Positions 10,815 through 21,370 of a DNA stretch of 64,000 nucleotides are shown piece after piece. The DNA is from Myotis daubentonii. Lineage: Eukaryota; Chordata; Mammalia; Chiroptera; Vespertilionidae. The notes beneath the pieces were generated by a model. The model saw only the letters and a program-made list of their open reading frames with translations. It made no database searches and was not told the origin of the DNA. Within the stretch, counting starts at the first letter, position 1. Each line of letters opens with the position of its first letter. Location: NCBI RefSeq assembly GCF_963259705.1, contig NC_081844.1, positions 104,062,671-104,126,670 on the forward strand, in the 5' to 3' direction. A program made the position numbers and the translations under genes.

Positions 10815-11020
10815 CGAGCAGTGGTTAAGGGCATGTGCTTGGGAGATGCCTGTGGCTCTTATGAGCTGAGTGACCTTGTTCAATCTTCTGTGCCTTAGTT
10901 TCCCTATCTACAAAATAAGGATCATCAAAGGTCCTCCCTGGGACTTGTTTAAGGAACAAAGCAGATAAAGCATGTGTAACAAACAGCTCGGTACCTGTGG
11001 TTGTTGCCATTATTATGACT
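10815..11020 (+). repeat. MIR
   Basis: It holds 'gcagtggttaagggcatgtgcttggga', GAGCTGAGTGACCTTGTTCA, 'tgtgccttagtttccctatctacaaaataagg' and an end 'ggttgttgccattattatgac'. This is a long copy from head to 3' part. Confidence 0.85.
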
Positions 11021-11535
11021 GAATGGCCAGCAGACAGCACTTCCCTTGGCCAGGCAACACTGGACCAAGGAGGCCCCATGATAGCGGTATGAGGAGCCCT
11101 CGGTTTGAAGTCAGGGGGCCTTGGCTGGAAAGTGGGCTCTGCAACTTACAGTGCACGCTCATTCAAATTGGGCAGATTCAGCTACATGCATTTATCACAG
11201 AGAAGAGGAGAGAGAAAGCCAACAACTGAAATAGTCACCTGCCACACCACTCAGAAGGCAACGCCGTGGTGAGCGTGCAAGGCAAACCCAAGGTGCCACT
11301 CCTACCGGCTTCTCACGTGCATGCATCTGAGCACACCAAGCATCAGGAAACTTCCTTCTTTTCATAAAATATACCCTCTACACGCAAACATACTCTTTGA
11401 GGGGGCAGTCCGCTGAAAAAACTGACCTCTTCCAATTCTGGGGGGGCCCAGTGCTTGGCGGGGGGGTTGGCGAGTTGTGTTATTTTTCAGAGTCATTTTG
11501 ACTGTTATTTTTTACCTTCTGTGCTGAGTGTAGGG

Positions 11536-12163
11536 CAAAGCATGTCAAACTCAAAGGCTAACACGGGCCAAATAAATAAGGTTTAAGTTTACATGGGCCA
11601 CAAAAAAGCAAAAGCTTCCATTTTCGTAGAAACAGGTTTATTTCAATAGAGACATACTGAATACAAAGGGCTAAAGTAAATGAGTCATCGTTAACATAAA
11701 ATAATAGAACATTTTAATAAAAATTACTATTTTTTTCTTGAACATTAACTTGCCAGACACTGAATCACTGCACAAATGAGTAAGCATAACGCAAATAAAC
11801 CTATTTTTATTGTTCTCTGAAAGCGAAATATTTTCTGTTGTGCACACCAAACAAGTCAGTACAAGACTAGTGACGTGACAATCGGCTGCTAAAATATTTG
11901 CTGCTAGTATTAGTGGAGAGAAATGGTGTGCCTGCGCATAAGGCACGTAAGGGAAATGAATGCCATATGATCATAGTAATCAGTCATTAGCGAACGTTGT
12001 AGTTCGTTATTAATAATTATGTATAACAAGATAATGTAAAAATTAAGTTACAAAATTTAAATTTTTATTAAAATGTTTCTTACATACCATTATATTGGCT
12101 GGGCTGCAAAAATATTCATTATGGGCTAAATGTGGCCCGTGGGCTGTGAGTTTGACATGCTTG
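11536..12163. mobile_element. hAT DNA transposon copy, non-autonomous, complete
   Basis: This is a 628-bp element bounded by a perfect 8-bp target duplication, GTGTAGGG at 11528-11535 and 12164-12171. The ends are inverted: CAAAGCATGTCAAACTCA on the left, and CAAGCATGTCAAACTCA when the right end is read backwards. Subterminal 'aacacgggcc' and 'gtggcccgtgggctg' also face each other. The interior is AT-rich and holds no long transposase frame; the longest frame is 91 codons on the minus strand. The duplication length and ends make it a hAT. The family name is not certain; bat genomes carry many related non-autonomous hATs. Confidence 0.85.
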
Positions 12164-12171
12164 GTGTAGGG

Positions 12172-13721
12172 GCTGAGAGTGTCAGCGCAGGGCTGAGCGG
12201 CTCCTGCACTGCTGTGTGATGTGAACCTCATCAGGACAGTGAGGGCAACAGGCCTGCCCATTGTATCCAGTGCCATCAAAGATACGAAATCCATCTGTGC
12301 ATTTTCTAAGCCACAGTGACAAATACAGGGAATAATTATTTCCTTCCCTGACACTGTTGGTGTCCTGGTCTCAGGCTAAACATAGGGGTGGGGCGGCAAG
12401 GATCACAGTCATCCCCTGCAGGCCACATTCCCAGAGCATAGCAACAGGCACTCCCACCAGAATCCCAGGGGAGCAGCCCCCCCCTCCCCCCCAAATTAGG
12501 TATGAGCCTGGTTTAGCTCTTTGCCATTCTCAGCTTCATGTCTCCAGAAGGGTGGCACTTTCCCTTTTCCAGGTTAAAAGCTTCTAAAAATACCTCTGAG
12601 GCACTGAGGTCCCCAGTCTTCCCTGCTCTGATTTCAACCCAGTTCCCGCCTCCTCCCGGTGTGTGCTGGGTGAGGCCTCACTTTGCTGATGTGCGCCAGG
12701 TTTCAGACCTCACAGCTGAATACTGACAAGTTGCTTCCAATCACGTTACATGGCCCACCCCTTCGTCTGGACCCAGAAGGGGGGCAGGAGGACCCTAACC
12801 CTTCTCTGACTCAGAGCAAGTTTCCAATATTTGGAAAATGGACAATGATTTTTCTCTCTCTGAATAGCCCCTGAAGTCCAAAAATTTCACATCCAACTTC
12901 CAGACTTTACAAAGCCATGGACATTATATTGGGGAATTTGCAGGACCCTTGGTGAATTCCCATCTCTTGACAAATGTTGTACTCCGTAAACTGAGGCAGC
13001 AGTTCCATTTGAGTGAAGGGCTAGTTGGTATTGCAACACCCAAGTCTGCTGTTTTCCCATCTCCACTAACAGACTATCAGACAGTATTCAGATACTTGGC
13101 ATTTTTTTGGAAATGGCCCGGCCTGGGCTTTCTCTTTGGCTTCAGGACAGGCTGTGTCGGGCAAGGCTTGCTTGCATTCTACCTGGGGGCTTGTCCTGAA
13201 TCAATGTTAGTAGTGAATTATCACTGGGCAGAGAGGATCTTGGGATTTCTGCCTCATGTGCTGGGACTCCCCATCATTTACCTGGCCTTCAATCTCCATC
13301 CTGGACTCTGGTTCTTGGTTTCAAAGTTCTCCTTTGGCCTGACCTCATCAAGATGAATGATGCGGCACCTGTGTCCCTTCACTTGGGGGCTCTGCCTCTG
13401 ACTCTACCCACCAGCTTGACCAAGTCCCCTGACGGTGCCAGATTTTGAGACCTCTGGGTAACACAGACTCCGCACTTTTCATACCTTTGTCCTGCTCCCA
13501 TTACTCCCAATTTTACTACCCACCTCTGCCCCCGGGCTGACAGTTCCTTGGCATTACCTGAGGCCATTGCTTCCACTCCCCTGGTTCTGCCTGTTGCCGT
13601 CACCCACCGCTGAGCATGCCTCTGCCTCTTTGGCCTGGCCCCAGGTCCCTAGGTCCAGCCCCGCCTGCCTGTCTCACCTCACAGCTGGGAAGGAGGCCAG
13701 GCCCGCATGTCCTGAGAGGAA
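12172..13721. other. Intronic stretch without recognised repeats
   Basis: A C-rich patch lies at 12478-12493. The frame at 12949-13356 (135 codons) is open but shows no known domain and no splice context. The section 12950-13340 has ordinary intronic composition. Confidence 0.4.
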
Positions 13722-13940
13722 GCGCAGGCTCTGGGCTTAGGATGACAGCTGCAGATCCCAGCCCTAGGGCTCAGTTGGCTGTGCGACCTTGACCATGCTC
13801 CTCAGTCACTCTATGACTCAGTTTCCTCACTGCAAGATCAAGATATCCTCTTGGTGTTGCTGAGGGGATTTAATGTGATAATGAATAGAAAGGATAGGGT
13901 GCCTTAAAGTACACAATAAATATTAACTATTATACTAATT
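13722..13940 (+). repeat. MIR
   Basis: It carries 'tctgggcttaggatgacagctgcagatcccag', 'ggctgtgcgaccttgaccatgctcctcagtcactctatgactcagtttcctcac' and an end TACACAATAAATATTAACTA. Nearly the full element is present. Confidence 0.85.
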
Positions 13941-14640
13941 ACGTGCTGTCGGCATTTGGGAATTCTAAAATTTATTTTGAAATCTGTAGCAAACTGCCAA
14001 TGAGAATCAGAAGAAATGAGCATGATTCGTTGGAATATTCTTTTTGAATATATACACTCAGCAAGGCTTTTCCAAATTAACCTTCAAGGCAATCTCAGTC
14101 CAAATCATTTGGCCATTCCTCATGGAAAAAAGGTGCTTTACTTAGGAACATTAAAAGAGGAAGTCATCTAAAAATCAGCTCTAAGAATTAAATAGTATGA
14201 GAAAGTTCAAGACAGACATTTTGGCCGAGCAACTTCATCGAGACCTAGTAACTACAGCGTGCATGAGCGGTAACCTAGTGATTGGTGGCTGGCATGTGAG
14301 CGGTTCACCCCTTGTGTCTCTGAGCCAGATAAGGACCAATTATAAAGCACGTCCACATATTTGCCTCGACAAGAGGACAATGCACTCAAGTCTTCTCTAT
14401 CAACGTGACCAGCCTTTGGAGGTTGCATTCCTACTCAGACAAAGCAAGACTGTTCCAACCACTGTCAACACCTCAGTGTCTGCAACTGATAGCGATCGGA
14501 GCCTTTCTCCCGGCTCAAGTCACGTTTACATAAGGCAACATCACGAACAATTTGGATCTGAAATTAATTTATTGAAAACCTCAATGCCCCACAGACTGCT
14601 AATGGTAAAAACCTTTTGTCTCAGGTAAAATCAAATCACT
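13941..14640. promoter_or_regulatory. Repeat-poor block, candidate conserved non-coding element
   Basis: No transposon signature was found. The part 14190-14600 has unusual CpG content for AT-rich intron (ACAGCGTGCATGAGCGG, TGATAGCGATCGGAGCC, ACGAACAATTTGG) and includes TTAATTTATTGAAAAC. It keeps a 143-codon open frame on the plus strand, antisense to SLIT3, without recognisable domains. It could be a regulatory element, or an old unclassified repeat. Confidence 0.25.
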
Positions 14641-15890
14641 AAAGCAAATGTTCTGTAAATGAGTAAAGATTTCAGTTCTAATGCGGGTACAGGGCTGCAA
14701 CTGAGAGAAAGCAGAAAGCAGATTGGTCTTAGTCTTCACTTTGGTGGGAAGTGTAACTTGGGGGACTTGACTCTTGGGGGAAACCAAGGCAGAGTCTTTG
14801 GACTTTTCCTCACCTTTAAAATAAAGGTTTTCCAGGGACATAGATCTGACTAAGACAGCCAACTGTCCAAGTGACGGATGCAAATGGGTGTTGCCTTTTC
14901 CGAAGGCCCCGAGGTGGGCATGAATGGGGAGGGAGTTGGCTTGTGCACTTTGGTTAGAAGGACCATCGTGACTTCTCTTCAAAGCTGTGAAACACTCAAC
15001 TTTGTTTATGGCAGCCTATCCCACAAGCTGTCTCCCCAGGATACACTCCATAACAAAATGGAACTATGACCAGGTGAATCTGGGAAACACTGCAGATTAT
15101 ACAATGCTCATCGCACATTAAAGGTTCATAGAAGTTAAACATAGTTAATTTTTTAACTTAGTATTTCTCAAATGTTATTGACTATAGAACCTTTTAATTT
15201 ATTAGCTCGTACAAGCTTCAGGAAGCATTGCGGGGTATGTCGGGCTTATTACTGTAAGTGCCCAGGTCTTTCTTCTGACTGCTAAGTGGGAAACCAATGA
15301 CTCACCCCAGCTCATTCCCCCTGACATGGAGAAAAAGCAATACAATGGCAAAGGGGAGCCTCTGTAAACATGGCTTCCTCTAAGACAGAGGCCACAGTAC
15401 ACATACGCACGCACACAGAAGGCCAACCTGCATCCCATTTAATGGCCTTTATGACCTGAATCAAGGACATCCTGATTGATCCCCACCCGCAGTGGCTACT
15501 CTGACAAGTGTTCTGCTTCAGCCTGTCAGCAGTCCTCTAGCTCCAGCAGCCTGGTCCCGGCCTCAGCAGGGGGAGAAGATTCTCAGCTGTGGAGGTGGGG
15601 TGGCCCATCCACATCCCTTCTCTGCCCTGTCCTGGGCTGTGTCCTCCTCTTGAGAGCAGCTTTTCATTAATAGTTCAGTGGAGAGCCTTTTCCATCTCTA
15701 TTCTGATGGGCACTAGGCAGAATCTTTACAAATAACCGCTAGGGAATTTAAAGTGGATTTACATATGGACAAACCTTGGCCCAAAATATTAAATGGATCT
15801 TCCCTGTGAGAACCATAGAGGTTCCTGATGAAGTACCAGCATAGAGGACTTCACCTTCTGGGATGATGGACTAGAGTAACTATTTTCTTT
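14641..15890. other. Intronic stretch with nothing recognised
   Basis: Mixed composition, with no exon, tRNA-like or transposon end seen. The AT-rich part at 15120-15210 has no clear function. Confidence 0.4.
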
Positions 15891-16098
15891 TTCTTTTTTT
15901 AAATCTGCACCCAAGGACATGCTTATTGATTTTGGAGAGAGGGGAAAGAAGAGAGAGAAACTTGTTTTCTTCCTGTGCATGCCCCGACTGGGGGATCAAA
16001 TCCACCATCTAGGTATGTGCCCTGACTGGAAATAGAACTGCAACCTTTCAGTGTTTGGGACGATGCTCCAACCAACTGAGTCACCTAGCCTGGGTGAT
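15891..16098 (-). mobile_element. Old bat tRNA-derived SINE (Ves-like)
   Basis: Read on the minus strand it has the Ves order. It opens with a GGCTAGGTGACTCAGTTGG head (box A region), followed by 'ggttgcagttctatttccagtcagggcac' (box B region and the Ves middle). Next come 'gatccccagtcggggcatgcacagg'-type text, a 'tctctctcttctttcccctctctcc' pyrimidine part and an A-rich tail. Imperfect duplications TAACTATTTTCTTT (15877-15890) and GAACTATCTTCTTT (16099-16112) flank it. High divergence makes it older than the other Ves copies here. Confidence 0.8.
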
Positions 16099-16112
16099 GA
16101 ACTATCTTCTTT

Positions 16113-16470
16113 ATTCCACTTCTAGGAAGTGGAATAGAAGCACTATTTCCCTTCTTCCTCCCACATAGTTCAATTTACAGCCCTGGACATGCTATGAAAC
16201 AAATATGAGAAGACTAAAAAGGTGGAGAGAAGAAAATCTGGCTGGGGACGTGGAACCCGAGGAATGACAAGGTAGTGTGTTCCTTGGGTTGTTTGTTTGT
16301 TTTTCTTGTCCATTCCAGAACTCATGCTGGTGCAGCCAGCAGCCCTGATATGCTAATGAACACAGACAAATAAAGCCTGCTTTACTAGTCAAAGGAGCAG
16401 AAAAGAGACAGCCTAGCAAATAGAAGCCTTCCGGACAATACCTGCTCTACTCTATCAAAGACCACAGAAC
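16113..16470. other. Intronic stretch with nothing recognised
   Basis: Plain sequence with a TTGTTTGTTTGTTTTTC patch near 16289. No coding evidence was seen. Confidence 0.4.
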
Positions 16471-16479
16471 TTGTAGTCA

Positions 16480-18445
16480 TAACTCTACCAGCACCGGCTG
16501 AGTGGGGAACCTGGACTTCCATCCCCATCAGTCTACCAAGGCACCTAAACCCCTTGCTGGAGTAGTATCAGAAAAGGTCACCTATCCCTGCTGAATGGAA
16601 ATGCAATCTCTCTCCATGCTGTCAGCGGAAACAACGTGTAGAAGCTGGTCTTCTAGACTCACCTCGTAGTGCATAACAAGGTGCCCCCCACCAGTGACCT
16701 AACCACAGGGGTGATGTCAGAGGAGTCAGAGGGAAGGTCAGTACTTTCACCACTGCCCAGCAGTAATGAGGCCTCCCATGGCGTTGGGGAGGCATCTGGG
16801 AGCAGTAATGAGGCACTCTTGCCCTCCCAACCAGGTGGCATCAATAGAGGCCTAGTGGGGAGATGGAATTCCCACTCTCATCCAGCCATACAAGAAGCCC
16901 TATCCCCCAAGAACCAATGGAGGCCAAGTGGGGAATCAGGACTTCCACCCCCACCTGGCAGTGACAAGGCAGTGCCACCCTCTCACTGCCAAAGCAGTGT
17001 CAGGAGCCAGCTAAAACAGAAGACTTAAATAAGATCCAGAGTCCCATTATATAATAGTCAAAATGTTAATGTTCAATAGAGAATCACTCATCTTTCCATG
17101 AACAAGAATTGCCACAACTTAAATTCGAAAAGACAAACAAAATGTGCCAACGCTGATGTGGACTTTAAAGCAGCCATCATAAAAATGCTTTCATGAGCAA
17201 TAAAAACCATGCTTGGTACAAATAAAAAACTAGAAAGTCTCAGCAAAGAAATTGAAGACAAAAGAAGCACCAAATGGAAATCTCATAACTGAAAGATAGA
17301 AATATCAAAATAAAAAATTCAGAATGCAGTTGACAGAGAAAAGAATCAGCAAGTGTGAAGATAGGACAATAGAAATGACCAGATATGAACAGAGAGGAAG
17401 TAGACTGAAAAAACACATGGACAGAGCCTTAGATATCTAACATTTGTGTCACTGAAGATGCAGAAGAAGAAAGGAAAGACAGCAGAGCTGAAAAGTACTT
17501 GAAGAAATAGTAGCTGAAAACGTCCCCAATTGGCAAAAACACATAAATCCACAGATTCAAGAAAAGCAGATTTAAACAGAATAAAACCAAAGACATCCAT
17601 GCCAACACACATCATAGTGAAACATTTAAAAACTCAAGGGGAAAAAAAATATTGAAAGAAGTGAAAGAAACACCACCTTACCCATAGAGGAAAAACAAAT
17701 AAAATGACAGATGATTTCACATCAGAAACCATGAGTTCCAGAAGGAAGTGGAACTGATATTTTCAAAGGCCGAATAAAACAACTGTCCACCCAGAACTCT
17801 ATAGAGCAAAATATCCTTCAGAATAAAGGGAAAAATCAAGATATTCTTAGATTAAAAATACAACAACAACCAGTAAGATAGTTTGTCACTAACAAATATA
17901 TCCTTAAAAATGGCTTAAATAAATTATTTAAACAGAAAAGAAATGAACTTCAGAAAAAAATGGGTAAAGTAAAAATATAACTAAATTTATTTCCTTCTCC
18001 ATTTAAGGTTTTTAAGTTACATTTAGTGGTTGAAGCAACAATTATAATACTGTCTGGCATGGTTCTCAATGTATGTAGAAAAGTATTTAAGAATTATAAG
18101 TTGTAGAGGTAAAGGGACGTAAATGGAGATAAAGTTTCTACACTTCACTCAAACTGGTAAATTGTCAACAGCAGTAGAATGTGATATGTATATATAATCA
18201 ATACCTATAAAAGCCACTAAAATGCTATATGAAATGACTCATTCAAAACCCTATAGATGAATCAAATGGAATTCTTAAAAAAAAAAAAAGCTCATATAAC
18301 CAAGAAGAAGATAGGCAAAAGAAAACAGAGAAACAAACGAAAAGCAGAACAAACAGAATATAAACAGCAGACTTAATAGATCAATAATTACACTAAATGT
18401 AAATGGTCTAAGTATACCAGTTAAAAGACAGAGATTGATGGATTT
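16480..18445 (+). mobile_element. Ancient L1 relic: 5' UTR, ORF1 region and first codons of ORF2
   Basis: Colinear L1 landmarks run left to right. There are 5' UTR-like 'gggaatcaggacttccacccccac' repeats, then AAAGCAGCCATCATAAAAAT, GAAAGTCTCAGCAAAGAAAT, 'gaagataggacaatagaaatgaccagat' and 'gccaacacacatcatagtgaaac'. These are followed by ACCATGAGTTCCAGAAGGAA and 'caactgtccacccagaactctatag'. Last come 'aatgtaaatggtctaagtataccagttaaaagacagagatt', the start of ORF2 (NGL.IP.KRQR). The frames are broken throughout. The copy stops at about 18445, shortly into ORF2, so the 3' two-thirds is missing. The form with this ORF1 is typical of old L1ME/HAL1-type lineages. Confidence 0.8.
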
Positions 18446-18784
18446 TCTTTTTTAAAGAATAATGTGATGTAAACAGGGGTGTTATGTGACTACTTCCCTT
18501 AAAAGGCACTGGCACATGCCTCCTCCTGGAAAATGTATCTGATGGCTGCCACATTGACTTAGACGACAAGAGTAAGGCCATTACATAGGCATAATGGAAT
18601 AAATAGCTGAAGCAACCAGTCTCTCTGAGTACTTGTTACAGCAGAGTTGCTATACGAACTCTGGACTTCCTCCCCATGGATTCTTGGTTCAGAGAAACCT
18701 AGTTACTGTGGTGTTTTCCATTCCTTGCAATTGAACATAATCCTCACTGATACCAGAGTTATGCTTACTATTTCTATCACTGTG
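18446..18784. other. Intronic stretch next to the L1 break, nothing recognised
   Basis: The text changes abruptly from L1 at 'gattgatgg/attttctttttt'. I cannot name the sequence that follows. Confidence 0.4.
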
Positions 18785-18960
18785 CGCTGCCCTTCACAGA
18801 TATTATTTGAATGAAGTGGGGAGGAAGGTACCATCATTTTCCTCATTATATAATGGTAAGGAATCTACTGTTCAGAGGAGTTAAGTGATTTTCCCAAGGT
18901 CACACATCTCATCTTCCCAGTGCAAATCTGATTAAACTCTAGGGCCTGGGATGTGTACCT
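18785..18960 (-). repeat. MIR
   Basis: Cues are 'accatcattttcctcattatataatggtaagg', AGGAGTTAAGTGATTTTCCC and 'aaggtcacacatctcatcttcccagtgcaaatctgatt'. It is a moderate copy. Confidence 0.7.
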
Positions 18961-20314
18961 CAGCAGTGTATTGTGAAACCCAATGAAATCCCTAAAAAAA
19001 GAGGCTTTTCTCATTCCCTTTAACCTGGCTGAAAGGCTTCCATTCACAGTCACGTGGGACCATGATGAGCTGATAGAAAGCTTGTATTCATCAGGCATTT
19101 CTAAAGAGTTAGTGGAGATTCTTTTTGAATCTATTATCCTTTTGGACAAATCAATGAGAACCCTCATTCATTCAACAAACATTTATAAAGGCTTCATGGC
19201 CAGGCCTTGAGATATGCTAGAAGAATGAATCAAGTGACTTGACCCTGTTCTTCCTGAGATCCCAATTAAGGGATGGCACTGAACTTTTTTATTCCGAAAG
19301 TTCATTTTTCTCTATCTGATCGCTCAACTCCAAGCTCAAGATGTCAAACAGGCAGACTGTGGGGGTTCACTGGTGAATTCCGGTCTCCCAGAAGCCCCAC
19401 TGTTCCATCCCATGTACACTTTTGTGGAATCCAGGTCAGTTTTTCCTTTTCTATCTCTAACATGGCAACCAGAGACTTTGATGTCTCACCTCACAGAGAG
19501 AAGAAAGGGCAGAATCGCTTCAGAGATGATGGCCAAAAAAGCTTTGAGATCATGCCAAGCCTCACAAGGACGGCCTGGTCCTTCCTCTACATTCCCTAGA
19601 ATAAAAAGTGGATTTTTCTAGCTTCCCTCTGACTCCCACATCCCCACCCAGCTCCCAGCTCCTGGCAGTACCAGCACTCACATCAAGGGATAATAGTCGA
19701 AATCGCCTCCTTCTTCTCTGAAAATAAAATACAGCAACCATTTGGCATCCCAGTGGCGCCCCAGTCTCCTGACCCCTGGCTGGGTCCCAGGGGATTTGTG
19801 GTCGGCTGCTAATCAGAGCCCTGGCCATAGCCATTTCCCATGACATAGCTGGAATTCTCCCACTGCCTGCCCTCTCGGCTTCAGTTACTCGGCCAGCCTG
19901 AAACTATTTGCTTCCCTCCCGCCCTGTCCATCACTGCCCCTTCCTTAGGCTGTGCCTGCGCACCCGCCCGCCTGCCAGACTCCTGAGGCCCTCAGCGAGG
20001 GAGCTGCAAACCTCTCTCCACTTTTATTACTGACCCGCAACCCACCTCCTACACGCCTTCAGCCCACAGGCCTCTTTCAAGCACCCTCCTTTTGAGCAAT
20101 GATAAACCCTGGTGCCAGAGAAGTTTAAAGAGAAACAGCTACTCCCAACTGACCATATTGGTTATCAGAAGAGAGGTCGAGCGTGTGATTTTCAAGCTGT
20201 AATCATGAAACAGTTGTCTTTTCTATAAACCAGGAAACCAGTCTCTGCTCTTTGGAGCGTCCGTTCCTAGTCTCCCTGGAAATGGGAGAGACTATTTTCC
20301 AACAACCCTTATAG
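18961..20314. other. Intronic stretch, mostly unrecognised
   Basis: A fragment like 'attcattcaacaaacatttataaaggcttcatggccaggcctt' at 19167-19208 recalls a LINE or MIR tail. The rest, including the GC-rich 19850-20060, shows no gene or repeat I can name. Confidence 0.4.
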
Positions 20315-20560
20315 TACGGAGCGTGTGTAGTCCGTACGTAGCCAGGTTGCTAAGATTGCAGCCCAGCTCCACAGACTTCATAGCTATGGGACTGCAGGCA
20401 AGTCATGGAACCTCTCAGGACCTCTCTGTACAAGGAAGAAAACAAGAGGACCACCTCCTAGGCTTGTTATGGGTATTACGTGAGTTTATATTTGGAAAGG
20501 ATGCTGGCAAGTGCTTAGCACATAGCAAGAGCAATATCTGTGTTTGGTAAATACTATGCA
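20315..20560 (+). repeat. MIR
   Basis: Phrases include 'gcagcccagctccacagacttcatagctatgggactgcaggcaagtcatggaacctctc' and the 3' part 'ctggcaagtgcttagcacatagcaagagcaat'. Confidence 0.75.
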
Positions 20561-20715
20561 TTTTTGTGATGCTAATTAATTTTCACAACAGCTTGATGAG
20601 TTCATTATTCTCTTTGTAGAGAAAACACTACTGGATCTCCCAGAGTTGTAGAAACTTGCCCATGGTCAGACAATACGTGGGAGATCTGGGATTTGAACTT
20701 GGGTTGTACTTGCCA
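20560..20715 (-). repeat. MIR in opposite orientation, abutting the previous one
   Basis: It has reversed MIR core text: 'ttcattattctctttgtagagaaaac', 'gttgtagaaacttgcccatggtcagacaatacgtggg' and 'tctgggatttgaacttggg'. The two MIRs are arranged tail to tail. Confidence 0.75.
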
Positions 20716-20721
20716 TGATGA

Positions 20722-20850
20722 CAGTGGTTCTCAAAGCGAGGTCCCAGACCACCCAAGAACTTGGTAGAAATGCAAATTATCTGGCCCCACTCAGACCTAC
20801 TGACTCAGAAATCCCTGGGGTGGGCCCAGTGATGTTTCAAGCAGCCATGC
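20722..20850 (+). mobile_element. MER5A-type hAT fragment
   Basis: It starts with the MER5A end CAGTGGTTCTCAAAGCGAGG, then 'cttggtagaaatgcaaattatctggcccca', 'agacctactgactcagaaatccctggggtgggcccagtgatgtttcaa'. The right inverted end is missing, so it is truncated on that side. Confidence 0.85.
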
Positions 20851-21179
20851 GGGAGGGAGGGCGTGATGCCAGAGGTGGAGCTGCACTCTCGCCCTCCTCC
20901 CCCCTCCCCTCACAGCAGGCGACTCTTTCTTTCTGTCCCCTGGGAATTGGTACAAGGTGAGCACAAGCTGCACACATCTCTCAAACCACACACAGAAACA
21001 CAGTCTTCTGGGTGTGAAGTGCTGTGCTAGACACAATGGGGACACACACAAATGTGAGCTTCCTGCCTACAGGGTGTATTCCGTAATCATTGAGCCCAGA
21101 CAAGCATGTGCACAGAGTTATCTGACAGCAAGACCATGCTAGAAGTCAAAAGCATCAGCGTGCAGAGGTTGAGGATCCG
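20851..21179. other. Intronic stretch, possible worn LINE tail
   Basis: 'ctgtgctagacacaatggggacacac' recalls the 'gtgctaggcactggggatacaa' portion shared by old mammalian repeats. Nothing firmer can be said. Confidence 0.3.
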
Positions 21180-21370
21180 ACAGAGCTGATTGCCCATTCT
21201 GGCCTCCACTCTTCCCAGCTGAAACTTCAGTGACATCCCCTGACCTCAGTAGGCCTGGCTTCCCTCACCTCCCCGTGAGGCTGCACTAAGGATGACATGA
21301 AATTACGGCAAGCACCTTGGATGGTGGCCAGCACGTGGTACAGGGCTTAGCTACAGAGTGGCTGGGGGCA
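21180..21370 (+). repeat. MIR, worn
   Basis: Late MIR text: 'aggcctggcttccctcacctccccgtgaggctgcactaaggatgacatgaaatta' and 'gcaagcaccttggatggtggccagcacgtggtacagggc'. Confidence 0.5.

Noticed and set aside
14197..14628. 143-codon plus-strand frame as a gene
   Set aside because: No domain recognised and antisense to SLIT3. Kept only as a candidate conserved or unclassified block.
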